Below are positions 1 through 8,344 of a stretch of DNA of 64,000 nt, in pieces. How positions within the stretch are numbered: the stretch's first letter is position 1; every line of letters begins with the position of its first letter. Under the pieces are notes generated by a model, which searched no databases, was not told the origin of the DNA, and worked only from the letters and a program-made list of their open reading frames with translations. This DNA comes from Candidatus Schekmanbacteria bacterium (lineage in GTDB: Bacteria > Schekmanbacteria > GWA2-38-11 > J061). The stretch covers positions 372,001 through 436,000 of the forward strand of contig JACRJM010000004.1 of the NCBI GenBank assembly GCA_016219965.1, given 5' to 3'. The position numbers were made by a program, and so were the translations under genes.

Positions 1-800
1 TCATCCATGAACTTAGGCGGTTTGTTTATGGTTAAGCTGAAATCCAGTACTTTGAAAATAGTTAAAGCAGTCCATAAAATTATGCCAATGATAAATCCTG
101 TTTTTGGTTCAAGGAATATAGGTGCGAATATAAATACAATAGTGTCTATCTCTACAGAGCTATATCTTGAGAGGACTCTGTGCTTCAGAGCATAGAAGCC
201 AATAATATTTCTTAATCCTTTTGGCTTGATATTTTTCATTATAAGCTTCTTTTTGAAAGACAATGTGGGATCTTCAGTATAACTGGGGTTATATTTTAGC
301 AGCCGTATCTTGTTTGCTTTTGTATAAATATACCATAAAGACATCCAGAAGAAATGAAATATGATATATACAAGGCTCATTATTATTATAACATAATCCC
401 CTGTAATCCTGAACTGTCCATATGCGATTCCTAAAACAATCAACAGCAGCCGGAACTGGTCAAAAAGAAGTTCGAAAAATGCTCCTCCTGCTGAGGAATT
501 CCCGGTTAGTCTTGCTAATTTTCCATCTATGCAGTCGCTCCAGAATGCGAGTTCAAATAAAATAGCGCCTGCAATAAGATATGGTTTTGTTCCCTGTATA
601 AAGCAGGATGATGATATTGCTGAAAGAAACAAACCCAGGAATGTGAAAAAAGTTGGAGAAAGCTTTGTAAAATTGGAAACAAGATATATTATTGGAGTTA
701 CCAAAGGATCCACTGCAAAGACGGTCCACACAGCATCTGCGGTTTTATATGTCGCTTTAATATCTTTATATGTATATTTTTGCTTAGTGTTGCTTGTCAT
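1..800 (-). CDS. CDP-alcohol phosphatidyltransferase family membrane protein (3' end cut by window edge)
   Basis: My translation of the minus strand from an ATG at 800 stays open to the window edge (266 codons visible). It shows a hydrophobic protein with the CDP-alcohol phosphotransferase signature at residues 89-114: D89, D92-G93, A96-R97, G106 and D114. The position normally held by the third Asp is Glu (E110), which is unusual. The family moves a phospho-alcohol from a CDP-alcohol to a second alcohol in the membrane. The ATG shares one base with the stop of the upstream sulfatase-fold gene (TAATG), so the two are probably translationally coupled. The substrate cannot be told from the sequence. 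The C-terminus lies outside the window. Confidence 0.85.
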   Translation of the reverse strand, partial: MTSNTKQKYTYKDIKATYKTADAVWTVFAVDPLVTPIIYLVSNFTKLSPTFFTFLGLFLSAISSSCFIQGTKPYLIAGAILFELAFWSDCIDGKLARLTGNSSAGGAFFELLFDQFRLLLIVLGIAYGQFRITGDYVIIIMSLVYIIFHFFWMSLWYIYTKANKIRLLKYNPSYTEDPTLSFKKKLIMKNIKPKGLRNIIGFYALKHRVLSRYSSVEIDTIVFIFAPIFLEPKTGFIIGIILWTALTIFKVLDFSLTINKPPKFMD

Positions 801-2227
801 TATTGAACATACCCAAGGCTCTTCAGAGCTTTTATATCGTTCTTCTCTATGGATTTAACAGTTTCTTTCTTTTCTTTTCCAAAACCAAATAAAAGAAGCA
901 TTCTTTCTAACAGATTTTTTTTCTGTGAATCAATCATTTTGTCATATTCTTTTCTCATCGTAGTTTTTTCATTATTGTTTTTTTCAGCAATATTCTTAGT
1001 TTCATCAGGGTCATTTTTCAGATTAAATAATTCTTCGTTTACAATTTTACCTGACTTGTCTATCGAGACAGTAAATTTCCAATCTGGTGTCCTGATGGCT
1101 TTATAAAACGCGATGTTTTTTGGAACAGTAGGCGGCTTGTACTGGTTAAATGATTCCAGAAAAGCATATTCTCTAACCGGATTCTTTTCTCTAATAACCG
1201 GCAGCAGACTTTTCCCGTCAATGTCATCAGCTTTTCTGATATTAAGCATATCAAGGATGGTTGGGAAGATATCAATAATCTGCACCTCGCTATCAATTTT
1301 CCTTCCTTCAGGAATAATTGCCTGGAGATTGATAGCCAATGGAATTCTGACACATGATTCATAAACACGCCTGCCATGTTCGAAGTAATCATTATGCTCG
1401 CCGAGGCTTTCTCCATGGTCTGCAGTGAATATTATGATAGTCTTGTTCTTCAACCCAAGGTCATCAATAGTTTTCAACAACTGTCCCACGTTATAGTCCA
1501 TATATGCTATTTCACCATCGTAAAGATCAATATAACTATTTGCATCGTTGTTATTCCCAATTCTCTGATATGCAGGTATAAGATTCATATCAACCGGCTT
1601 TTTATCAGAAGCTTTAAAGAGCGTGTCATATGGCGCTGGTGGAGTATAGGGGCCATGGGGATCTATAAAATGTGCCCAGAGGAAAAATTTCTTGTCTTTG
1701 TTTTTTTTAAGCCAGGATGATGTGGTTGCAAACATATCATCAGCCTTTCTTTCAAAAAAATCTCTGTTCAGTTCCTTGGAAGTTAAAGTGTCATCATAAA
1801 GATCAAACCCTTTATTATATCCGCACAACTTCGCCCTGAGGACAACATTGCTTACAAATGCGGCTGTTGTGTATCCATAATCTTTTAATAATTGAGGAAG
1901 AGTATTAATGCTTTTACTCAGCTTGTCGCCGGCATTCTTTCTTACACCATGATGATAAGGATAAAGACCTGTCAGCATTGACGCCATGCTTGCTGCTGTT
2001 TTGGGATAAGTAGTAACAGCTTCAGTGAATATTGTTGATTTTTTGAGAAAAGCGTCTATGTTAGGGGTAGTTTGACGGCTATATCCATACCCTGATATAT
2101 GATCACTCCTGAGAGCATCAATTGATATTATTATAACGTTTAGCTCATTGGTTTTTGGGGGAGAACATTGAACTATGGAGAACAGTATGGGAAAAAATAT
2201 AAATAACAATTTGACATTCCGCTTCAT
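800..2227 (-). CDS. Sulfatase-fold (alkaline phosphatase superfamily) lipoprotein with Thr nucleophile position
   Basis: 475 aa. An N-terminal hydrophobic segment ends in Cys21 (IVQC), a plausible but imperfect lipobox, so the enzyme is probably exported and lipid-anchored. Metal-site residues of the sulfatase fold are visible: D37, H191 in DPHGPY, D270-H271 in TADHGE and H284. Where sulfatases carry the formylglycine Cys/Ser (C-x-P-S-R), this protein has T77. It is therefore unlikely to be a classical sulfatase. A phosphohydrolase or phosphotransferase role, as in Thr-type relatives such as LtaS, is more likely. It ends in LKSLGYVQ, identical to the end of the divergent gene at 2457. It overlaps the downstream CDP-alcohol transferase gene by 1 nt. 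Confidence 0.85.
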   Translation of the reverse strand: MKRNVKLLFIFFPILFSIVQCSPPKTNELNVIIISIDALRSDHISGYGYSRQTTPNIDAFLKKSTIFTEAVTTYPKTAASMASMLTGLYPYHHGVRKNAGDKLSKSINTLPQLLKDYGYTTAAFVSNVVLRAKLCGYNKGFDLYDDTLTSKELNRDFFERKADDMFATTSSWLKKNKDKKFFLWAHFIDPHGPYTPPAPYDTLFKASDKKPVDMNLIPAYQRIGNNNDANSYIDLYDGEIAYMDYNVGQLLKTIDDLGLKNKTIIIFTADHGESLGEHNDYFEHGRRVYESCVRIPLAINLQAIIPEGRKIDSEVQIIDIFPTILDMLNIRKADDIDGKSLLPVIREKNPVREYAFLESFNQYKPPTVPKNIAFYKAIRTPDWKFTVSIDKSGKIVNEELFNLKNDPDETKNIAEKNNNEKTTMRKEYDKMIDSQKKNLLERMLLLFGFGKEKKETVKSIEKNDIKALKSLGYVQ

Positions 2228-2370
2228 TTTATGAAAACCTTATTTTAAAGTTAATGGTATGGCATCAGTTTGTGCTGCGAATACCAGTAGAAAAACTGTA
2301 ATCATTTCTTATACCAACAATCTGCGGTTGAGTCAAAAGCAGTTTTATTTTAATAGTAATCTTAGTTGGG

Positions 2371-2400
2371 TTGTATAAGAAAATTAGAATTGAATATAAT
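2371..2400 (+). promoter_or_regulatory. Predicted sigma-70 promoter for the 703-aa sulfatase-fold gene
   Basis: TTGTAT (2371-2376), an 18-nt spacer, then a perfect TATAAT (2395-2400). Transcription would start near 2407, about 50 nt before the ATG at 2457. It lies in the 229-nt divergent intergenic region, where a weaker TTGAGT-N17-TAATAG pair (2328-2356) also occurs. Confidence 0.5.
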
Positions 2401-2456
2401 CAAAGAGTTCAATGGAAAAAATATTCTGCGCAATTTAACAAAAGGTAATTAAGAGA

Positions 2457-4568
2457 ATGAATGTCAAAAAAGTTGTAGGTAGAATTTTAAACATCGTTAG
2501 TGCTGTTTTAATTATTGCCCTAATCTATAGTATTTTCAGTAATGGTGACAATTTAAAGCTATTGGGAATTAAGATTAGTTTATCTTACGCAAACATAATC
2601 AGGGTAGTTGCAGTTGTTTTACTGATTAGACAATTGATCTCAGGTAATGGTTTATGGCTTTACAATGTAATAAGAAAGACATGCGAGCCATTCGTTGCTG
2701 GATTAAATAACATATATATCAATATTTTTACAGGAGGACTTCTTTTCCTTATCGGCGGGATTATGTTGGGAGTCTATGACGCTCTCTATGACCCGCAAAT
2801 CTTCCAGATGGTCCATTTCACAGCTATCACACCTGACTGGGATATAATAATAACAAGGATCCTTTTTCTTTTTCTCTGTTATTCTATATCGTTTTTTATA
2901 GTAGGAGCGGTTCTGTCGTGGCTCCTGGCGTTTAAAATTAAAAATGGGAAAGAAATAAATATTGTATTTCATCTTTCTTTTTTAACTTTTGCCTTTGTTT
3001 CTGCATTACCTAAATTTTCACTAATCAGTCTTGAACCCTATGGCCCGCTGTCTTTTGCCGCTATAGCCATATATATAATTTTTTCCTTCGCAATGATGTT
3101 TTTTCTGGCTAAATTTATTTTTAGCCATAATAAGCTAAAAGTTATTTTAGCAGTGCTCGCAATTGTATTGATTCCCTGTGCATATATTGCTGCTTCTTAT
3201 GTTGGCAGAATTCATTTAGAAGAAGAGGCAAAGAAACCTCACAAACGCATTATTCTTATTACAATGGATACAACAAGAGGTGATCATCTAAGCATCCCCG
3301 GATATAATTACAATAAAGAAACAACTCCGGAACTTAAAAAAATAGCAAGTGAGGGTATAATATTTGCTAAGGCTTATACAGATATGCCTACAACCGATCC
3401 AGCCCATACATCCATTATGACAGGGGCATATCCGAGGACGCACGGTCTTTTGAAAAATGGGATGGATGTTTCAAACCCTTCTCTTAGTTACCTGCAGGAT
3501 TGGTTTAGAAAGAACGGAGTTGCAACTGCGGCGATTACGAGCAGGGTATTGCTTTATCCGGAGGCTCTCGGCTGGCCTGCATTTGATTATGAAAACTATC
3601 CTTTCAACAGCATGAAGGATAAAACCAAAATGAAGCATGAGGAATTTAACGCACACAATGCTTACAACCGTGCAAAGGTATGGATAGACAGAAATTATGA
3701 CAAGGATTTTTTTATGTGGGTTCATTTCTGGGATCCTCACTGGCCATATGTTCCTCCAAAGAAATACAATTCAAAATTCAATTCCGGTTTTAAGGGTTAT
3801 ATTAAAAAAAATAAAGACCACGGCTTCATAAACGACAAGAAAAAATTCTCGATTGAGCGAACTGATTATATGAGCTCTCTCTACGACGGGGAAATAAACT
3901 ATACTGATTTATATGTCAGCAGGCTTGTAAGGTATATTGAAAAGAAAATCCCGCAAGAATCCGGAGCGCCATTAATAATAATTACTGCTGACCATGGAGA
4001 GGCCCTTAATGAACTGCTGGATAAATTCAATTATGTTTATGACCATGGTGAAACTCTGAATTCAGGGAATATGTATATCCCTCTTATCATAAAATGGGAT
4101 GGTATGCTTAAGGGGGGAAGAGTTGTCGATGAGCTTGTTGAAAGTGTTGATATTGCTCCAACTATTACTGATTTGTTTGGCGGGCGCGGCGAATTCAAAT
4201 GTGATGGAAAAAGCTTTGCTCCTCTTCTTCGTGGAGAACAGTATTTGCCAAAGGAAGCGCTTTTTGGCCAGAGACGTGACTTTGACGAAAAACAGAAAGT
4301 CCAGTTTTTAAAAGTTCCTGAATATTCAGTTACGACAAAAGATTGGAGGCTTTTAATAAATGAAATACGCGGTATTGAACTTTTTGATGCAAAGACTGAC
4401 AGGTACGAAGTGAACAATGTAGCTGATAAACATTCTGATGTTGTAGCGAATCTTACCGGCAAACTTGAGGAATGGAAAAATAAATATAAACCTGCACAAG
4501 TAAAACCCGGCAAAAAAGTTTCAGACGAAAAGGCAAAGGTGCTCAAATCGCTTGGATATGTTCAGTAA
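2457..4568 (+). CDS. Polytopic membrane protein with C-terminal sulfatase-fold domain (LtaS-like layout)
   Basis: 703 aa. Residues about 8-250 contain roughly six hydrophobic segments. Residues about 262-690 form a sulfatase/alkaline phosphatase-fold domain, presumably periplasmic. Visible are metal-ligand D271 (TMDTTRGDH), DPHWPY, TADHGE, and T313 at the place of the formylglycine Cys. This layout recalls lipoteichoic acid synthases and phosphoethanolamine transferases, which use Thr to carry a phosphoryl-headgroup intermediate. A phosphotransferase acting on an envelope glycan or lipid is an inference. The C-terminus LKSLGYVQ matches the divergent lipoprotein enzyme. A Wzm/Wzt-like exporter follows about 108 nt downstream. 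Confidence 0.85.
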   Translation: MNVKKVVGRILNIVSAVLIIALIYSIFSNGDNLKLLGIKISLSYANIIRVVAVVLLIRQLISGNGLWLYNVIRKTCEPFVAGLNNIYINIFTGGLLFLIGGIMLGVYDALYDPQIFQMVHFTAITPDWDIIITRILFLFLCYSISFFIVGAVLSWLLAFKIKNGKEINIVFHLSFLTFAFVSALPKFSLISLEPYGPLSFAAIAIYIIFSFAMMFFLAKFIFSHNKLKVILAVLAIVLIPCAYIAASYVGRIHLEEEAKKPHKRIILITMDTTRGDHLSIPGYNYNKETTPELKKIASEGIIFAKAYTDMPTTDPAHTSIMTGAYPRTHGLLKNGMDVSNPSLSYLQDWFRKNGVATAAITSRVLLYPEALGWPAFDYENYPFNSMKDKTKMKHEEFNAHNAYNRAKVWIDRNYDKDFFMWVHFWDPHWPYVPPKKYNSKFNSGFKGYIKKNKDHGFINDKKKFSIERTDYMSSLYDGEINYTDLYVSRLVRYIEKKIPQESGAPLIIITADHGEALNELLDKFNYVYDHGETLNSGNMYIPLIIKWDGMLKGGRVVDELVESVDIAPTITDLFGGRGEFKCDGKSFAPLLRGEQYLPKEALFGQRRDFDEKQKVQFLKVPEYSVTTKDWRLLINEIRGIELFDAKTDRYEVNNVADKHSDVVANLTGKLEEWKNKYKPAQVKPGKKVSDEKAKVLKSLGYVQ

Positions 4569-4676
4569 TGTCTTGCCTGTTTCAATTGCAGTGTTCAAAT
4601 CCTTTTTGACTAAGCGGATATTTGCTGTTATAAATTTCCCTTATGCTAACTAATCTGGCGGAGATTTAATTAAAAT

Positions 4677-5459
4677 ATGAATGTGTTTTCAAGAATAAAG
4701 ATGCTCATCAAATATAATGACCTTCTGAGGATCATAGTTACTGCAAACCTCAAGGAAAAGTATCTGGGGTCAGTTCTTGGTTATTTCTGGTCACTGCTTG
4801 AGCCTCTTTTGAGCATGTTGATTTATTTGTTTGTGTTCTCTGTGATCGTGAAATTTAAAGTTGAGAATTATTCGGTTTTTCTTCTTACAGGGATACTTTC
4901 ATGGAATTTCCTTCAAATATCCACAACTACAGGAGTTACTTCGCTGACGAGGAATTTTAATCTCATAAGAAAAGTAAAAATGCCGCGGGAACTATTCCCT
5001 CTTGCAGATGTGATTGCGAGAATGATTGAACTTTTGCTAAGTCTTATCTTTCTCCTTCTTTTCATCATGTACTATCAAGTTTCATTTACGGCAAATATAT
5101 TCCTTTTTCCGCTTATCCTTTTTTTCCAGTTTCTTTTTATTTACGGTGTATGTTTATTTATTTCGCATCTAAACGTTCTATTTACTGATGTGCAGAGGTT
5201 GCAAGGTGTTATTATGAGGTTATGGTTTTATCTCACCCCGGTTATTTATCCATACTCTAAAGTACCTGCAAAAATATACCATTATTATATGCTCAATCCA
5301 ATGGCCGTCTTTGTGAGTCTTTACAGGACGGTATTTCTCGGTACACCACCTCCTGAAATGCAATATATGATTTTTACCGGAGTTGTGACCCTCCTGATAT
5401 ATTTCAGCGGCATGGCTTTCTTCTTAAGAAATGAAAGAATAATGCTTAAATTTATATGA
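4677..5459 (+). CDS. ABC-2 type polysaccharide/polyol export permease (Wzm/TagG-like)
   Basis: 260 aa integral membrane protein with about six hydrophobic segments. It has the family's N-terminal amphipathic region followed by the sequence around LGYFWSLLEPLLSM, typical of the permeases of ABC exporters for O-antigen, capsule or teichoic acid. The gene for the matching ATPase starts 10 nt downstream, so the two form an inner-membrane transporter moving a lipid-linked glycan or polyol to the periplasm. Length is normal. The start is the only reasonable ATG before the family alignment begins. No glycan biosynthesis genes adjoin on this side, so the cargo is unknown. Confidence 0.92.
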   Translation: MNVFSRIKMLIKYNDLLRIIVTANLKEKYLGSVLGYFWSLLEPLLSMLIYLFVFSVIVKFKVENYSVFLLTGILSWNFLQISTTTGVTSLTRNFNLIRKVKMPRELFPLADVIARMIELLLSLIFLLLFIMYYQVSFTANIFLFPLILFFQFLFIYGVCLFISHLNVLFTDVQRLQGVIMRLWFYLTPVIYPYSKVPAKIYHYYMLNPMAVFVSLYRTVFLGTPPPEMQYMIFTGVVTLLIYFSGMAFFLRNERIMLKFI

Positions 5460-5469
5460 GCGTAACGCT

Positions 5470-6219
5470 ATGAACAATAATATTGCTGTAGAAGCAAAGG
5501 GATTGGGGATTAAGTTCACTCTAAACCACAAGATAAAACAAAGATCAGGTACTGTACGAACCTTAGTTCTCAATATGCTGAGGTCAAATGATAAAAAAGA
5601 AGATTTCTGGGCCCTTCGCGATGTAAACCTTACTATTAAAAAGGGAGAGATAATTTCCATCATTGGGAAGAATGGTGCAGGTAAAAGTACTCTGCTTAAG
5701 ATGATTGCAGGAACTCTTATCCCTGATGAGGGGAGCATAAGAACTGAAGGTGTCATATCAGCGCTTTTAGAACTTGGTGCAGGATTCAGGTCGGAGCTTA
5801 CCGGCAGGGAGAACATATTTCTTAACGGTGCAATTCTTGGGCTCAAGCTTTCAACAATCAGGGAGCGATTTGACAGTATTGTAGAATTCGCAGAGCTTCA
5901 GAAATTCCTGGATTTGCAGGTAAAAAACTATTCATCCGGGATGCGCGCAAGGCTTGGATTTTCCATAGCTGCCCATGTTGACGCGGATATACTCATTATT
6001 GATGAAGTTCTTGCAGTGGGTGATGCTGCGTTCCGCGAGAAATGCAAGATCAAGATAAGTGAATTCATATCGATGGGAAAAACAATAGTAATCGTAAGCC
6101 ATGATATGTCCATGGTCACAAAATTTTCTACAAGCGCTTTGTGGATAGAGAATGGATTTATTAAGGCATCCGGAGATGCCAACAAAATAATTGAAGAATA
6201 TTTAAGATGCACGGTTTAA
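5470..6219 (+). CDS. ABC transporter ATP-binding protein, polysaccharide export (Wzt/TagH-like)
   Basis: 249 aa. It has Walker A GKNGAGKST at 66-74, signature motif YSSGM at 154-158, Walker B ending in D178-E179 and the switch His H211. It ends soon after the nucleotide-binding domain, so it lacks the C-terminal carbohydrate-binding domain seen in Wzt proteins that check O-antigen ends. It pairs with the permease immediately upstream. The N-terminal VEAKGLGIKF is the usual family beginning. Export of a polymer without end-cap recognition is the likely role. Confidence 0.93.
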   Translation: MNNNIAVEAKGLGIKFTLNHKIKQRSGTVRTLVLNMLRSNDKKEDFWALRDVNLTIKKGEIISIIGKNGAGKSTLLKMIAGTLIPDEGSIRTEGVISALLELGAGFRSELTGRENIFLNGAILGLKLSTIRERFDSIVEFAELQKFLDLQVKNYSSGMRARLGFSIAAHVDADILIIDEVLAVGDAAFREKCKIKISEFISMGKTIVIVSHDMSMVTKFSTSALWIENGFIKASGDANKIIEEYLRCTV

Positions 6220-6247
6220 AACTTAACTGAATGTCAGGAGACAATGA

Positions 6248-6721
6248 ATGAGGAAACCTATAACAAAAAAAGGGTACGAGGAACTTCAAAAAAGGCTTGA
6301 ACTGCTGGAAAAAGTTGATCGTCCGAAGATTGTTCAGGATATCGTTGAAGCAAGAGCTCATGGAGATATAAAAGAAAATGCGGAATACCATTCGGCAAAA
6401 GAAAAACAGTCTTTTATCGAAGGAAGAATAAATGAACTTCGAGGAGCATTAAGCAGTTCTCAGATAATAGATACGAAAGGGCTCGATTCGGAGTCTGTTA
6501 TATTTGGTGCGACTGTGGATCTCATAAATGTTGATAGCGGAGAGAAACGTGTTTATACACTTGTAGGTGAATATGAAACCGACATTGAGAGAGGACTAAT
6601 ATCCATTAATTCCCCAATAGCCAGAGCATTACTTAAACGGGAAATAGGAGAAGTTGTAAAAGTCAATGCTCCGGGGGGCATTTTTGAATATGAGATTAAA
6701 AATATATATTTTGGTGAATAA
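6248..6721 (+). CDS. greA: Transcription elongation factor GreA
   Basis: 157 aa, normal GreA length. The N-terminal coiled-coil finger carries the acidic tip in ARAHGDIKENAEY (D40, E43), which helps RNA polymerase cleave backtracked transcripts. The C-terminal FKBP-like domain is complete, including the conserved SPIARALLKREIGE region. It starts 28 nt after the ABC ATPase gene behind an AGGAGA ribosome-binding site, so it may be read from the same transcript. The substrate-independent housekeeping role is well established for the family. Confidence 0.97.
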   Translation: MRKPITKKGYEELQKRLELLEKVDRPKIVQDIVEARAHGDIKENAEYHSAKEKQSFIEGRINELRGALSSSQIIDTKGLDSESVIFGATVDLINVDSGEKRVYTLVGEYETDIERGLISINSPIARALLKREIGEVVKVNAPGGIFEYEIKNIYFGE

Positions 6722-7067
6722 GTTTAAAACTGATCAATCCTGAACAGTTAAAAACTGTCGGGAATTTGAACAAAAATTTTCTTTACAAATCAAATGGTTA
6801 AGTGAATCATCAAAAAAGTGTTCTGAAAAGCTGACACTTTTTATCTTTTTCTATTCTTGCAGGTTTATAACTTATTGAAACATTGCTTTTTATTTAAATC
6901 ATTTCGAATGGCACATTCTTTGCTTATATCCTAAATGAGCGTTCGTTGAATCCATATTCATGATGTTTTATTAGATCATATTCCTGCTCTTACTCTATTG
7001 CTTAAAAATAATGCGTGTTTTGCGCTGTACTAGTCATGTCCTTTCTACAGAGAAAAGAGGTGAGGGG
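6722..7067. other. Intergenic region before the AraC regulator gene
   Basis: 346 nt without a credible gene. It contains the sigma-54-type promoter at 6909-6923 and a short hairpin ACAGTT/AACTGT near 6742-6756 that has no T-run, so it is not a convincing terminator for greA. Confidence 0.6.
6909..6923 (+). promoter_or_regulatory. Near-consensus sigma-54 (RpoN) promoter upstream of AraC regulator gene
   Basis: TGGCAC (6909-6914), 5 nt, then TTGC (6920-6923): GG and GC sit 12 nt apart as at -24/-12. The predicted start is near 6935, giving a leader of about 130 nt before the ATG at 7068. No enhancer-binding activator gene is in the window. Confidence 0.65.
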
Positions 7068-7940
7068 ATGAAAAGCAACAGAAAACTGCGGGTTATCTTT
7101 GTGGGAGATGAGCTTAAGAGATTTTATCCCCAGATAAATGCCTTGAATGACCAGCATGAATTTTTTGTTGAGGAAAGCGGTCTCTGTCTTGAAGGCGCTC
7201 TTTCTGTAAGCAATCTGTCTATGATAGTTTTTCAAAAGCGCGTTATATCTGACCATTGTGTTGAATGTATTAAAAAGATTAAAAGCATTATTCCTCAGAC
7301 AGTAATTGTTACACTATGTGAAGAAATCCCCAAGGAAACATTGTTAAATCTTTTCAGACATGGGGTAAGAGATGTTTTAGAGCAGCCTTTTGAAAAATCC
7401 ATAGCCCTTGAAAGGGCTATCAACAAAATCAGCGCTCTTTTCTGTAACACTCCCAAAAACAGAGAGAGGAGATATAACTATTCTTCTCTGCGCCATCTTA
7501 AAGAGATATCAATAAATAATAATAACACAGACAATACAGATAACCTAAATCTAAATGATGATAATAGAATAGAGCGGGCAAAAGCTTATATTGAAGACAA
7601 TTACAGCGATCCTCTTGCATTGGCTGATATTGCAGGTATTGCCTGCATAAGCAAATTTCATTTCTGCCGAATCTTTAAGAAGAGTGAAGGGATTTGTTTT
7701 AAGGACTATCTAAACAATGTAAGGATAGAGAAAGCCAAAGAGCTGTTAAAAGATAAAAAGTTTTCAATCGCAGAAGTTGCCTTTGAGGTAGGGTTTCACT
7801 CATTGTCTCATTTTACAAGTCTTTTCAAAGACCATCTGAATGTTTCTCCCGGGAACTTTAGGCGCATAGCGTTTAAAATACTGGCTGTAGCATTGTTCTG
7901 CGAGAACATAGAGCAAATCCTTTTATCAATCTGCCCATAA
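7068..7940 (+). CDS. AraC-family transcriptional regulator with degenerate receiver-like N-terminal domain
   Basis: 290 aa from the ATG at 7068, which has a strong GAGGTGAGGGG ribosome-binding site. An in-frame ATG at 7011 would add 19 residues but has no such site. Residues about 1-125 look like a response-regulator receiver, but the phospho-acceptor Asp and the conserved Lys (QPF instead of KPF) are missing, so it is probably not phosphorylated. After an Asn-rich linker, residues about 170-270 form the AraC double helix-turn-helix, including SKFHFCRIFK and the second-helix SLSHFTSLFK. It may control the following haem/kelch gene, but that is only positional. Confidence 0.88.
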   Translation: MKSNRKLRVIFVGDELKRFYPQINALNDQHEFFVEESGLCLEGALSVSNLSMIVFQKRVISDHCVECIKKIKSIIPQTVIVTLCEEIPKETLLNLFRHGVRDVLEQPFEKSIALERAINKISALFCNTPKNRERRYNYSSLRHLKEISINNNNTDNTDNLNLNDDNRIERAKAYIEDNYSDPLALADIAGIACISKFHFCRIFKKSEGICFKDYLNNVRIEKAKELLKDKKFSIAEVAFEVGFHSLSHFTSLFKDHLNVSPGNFRRIAFKILAVALFCENIEQILLSICP

Positions 7941-8344
7941 AGACTGATCCTAAAGAGCATATTCTGCAAGTTATGACATGGCTCTACTTAACACAGTGAT
8001 AGTTTTGCGTATTGAAGCTGGTTTTGCGATTTTGCTCATTATTGCATTATAGCAATTTAGAGCAAGAGAAGAGCAATCCGCTGGTTGAATAAGTGCTTTG
8101 TTTATAGCATCTATATATGGGTACTGGTCTGGATTCTAATGGAAGGCAGAGCATAGAATTCTGAGAGACTTTTAAGTTGCATATCTTTTTTCATATCAAC
8201 GAGCTATTGGAAAGGGGGTGAGAAACAGTAAAACTGACTTTTCCAGAAACATCGTGATTTCTAGTGTTGGTTCAATTTAAACTGACTGACCGTAGTTTTT
8301 CGAAAATGTAACTTTAACTCCACATTAAGGAGAAAGGGATACAA
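7941..8344. other. Long leader/intergenic region with nested hairpin
   Basis: 404 nt without a credible gene. A nested inverted repeat spans 8032-8065: TTGCTC (8032-8037) pairs with GAGCAA (8060-8065), and ATTGC (8041-8045) pairs with GCAAT (8052-8056). There is no following T-run, so it is not a plain terminator. A ribosome-binding site AAGGAGA lies just before the ATG at 8345. I recognise no riboswitch class. Confidence 0.5.

Noticed and set aside
529-858. Plus-strand open frame opposite the left-edge CDP-alcohol transferase
   Set aside because: The minus strand carries a clean, conserved transferase motif in this interval, so the plus frame is a shadow.
4037-4546. Long minus-strand open frame (169 codons) opposite the sulfatase-fold gene
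   Set aside because: It is antisense to a clear sulfatase domain, has low-complexity Ser-rich content typical of a shadow frame and no ribosome-binding site.
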